A stretch of DNA of 64,000 nt from Streptomyces rubrogriseus (GTDB taxonomy: Bacteria > Actinomycetota > Actinomycetes > Streptomycetales > Streptomycetaceae): NCBI RefSeq assembly GCF_027947575.1, contig NZ_CP116256.1, positions 2,604,001 through 2,668,000 of the forward strand. Reading direction: 5' to 3'. Shown here piece by piece: positions 63,951 to 64,000 of this stretch (position 1 is the stretch's first letter; every line of letters begins with the position of its first letter). Made by a program: the position numbers and the translations under genes. The notes beneath the pieces were generated by a model, which worked only from the letters and a program-made list of their open reading frames with translations, was not told where the DNA came from and searched no databases.

Positions 63951-64000
63951 GCCCCCGTCGCTCCGCCCGGTGCGCGGGGTTCCTGCTACCCGAGGAGTGA

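Overview
The window is about 72% G+C, with GTG/ATG starts, four-base gene overlaps and several developmental and regulatory genes found in streptomycetes (bldD, sIHF, FMN-riboswitch rib operon with ribM, GuaB1, actinobacterial PyrF). It is a core chromosomal segment of a Streptomyces species. There is no tRNA, rRNA, CRISPR array, insertion sequence or replication origin in it.

Layout. (1) 1-6.1 kb: end of aroC, an in-frame aroK-aroB fusion, a proline-rich P-loop protein with an apparent one-base frameshift, an M24 peptidase, efp and nusB. (2) 6.2-17 kb: bldD (reverse strand) with its own operator, then a PyrR-binding RNA element and the pyrimidine operon pyrR-pyrB-pyrC-(PH-like protein)-carA-carB-pyrD-pyrF. 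(3) 17.2-27 kb: housekeeping run sIHF, gmk, rpoZ, coaBC, metK, priA (helicase motifs missing), a small HTH protein, fmt, rsmB. (4) 27.1-35.7 kb: an accessory signalling cluster: a Trypco2 protein divergent from an overlapping series encoding a trypsin-like protein with a repeat tail, an 18-codon ORF, a PknG-like kinase that needs a -1 frame change, a vWA/zinc-ribbon protein, a four-TM GlnX-like protein and a membrane-anchored solute-binding protein. This is the most interesting part of the window. (5) 35.8-42.3 kb: rpe, a SorC-type sugar regulator, barstar, guaB1, an HTH protein, an APC amino-acid permease and an Lrp/AsnC regulator. (6) 42.4-48.9 kb: an MFS gene behind a possible attenuator, a secreted protein, davA-davB (lysine to 5-aminovalerate), an F420-type oxidoreductase and a DUF5995 protein. 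(7) 49-58.6 kb: GH6 glycosidase, uracil permease, thioesterase, a divergent MFS/ROK pair, a membrane protein and an NmrA-type epimerase beside what looks like the remnant of an ECF41 sigma factor, and a GH18 chitinase. (8) 58.8-64 kb: FMN riboswitch, ribE-ribM-ribBA-ribH, hisE-hisG and a PH-domain protein.

How parts work together. The pyr operon makes UMP de novo and is probably repressed by PyrR at its leader RNA. The amino-acid permease, the Lrp regulator and davAB appear to form one lysine-use regulon, because both upstream regions carry three CGCAA(C/G) sites with nearly the same spacing. The PknG-like kinase with a GlnX-like membrane protein and a binding protein resembles the GlnH-GlnX-PknG amino-acid sensing system of mycobacteria and corynebacteria. 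Here it is joined to protease and vWA modules and has a different class of binding protein.

All family assignments come from reading motifs and recalling known sequences. No database search was run.
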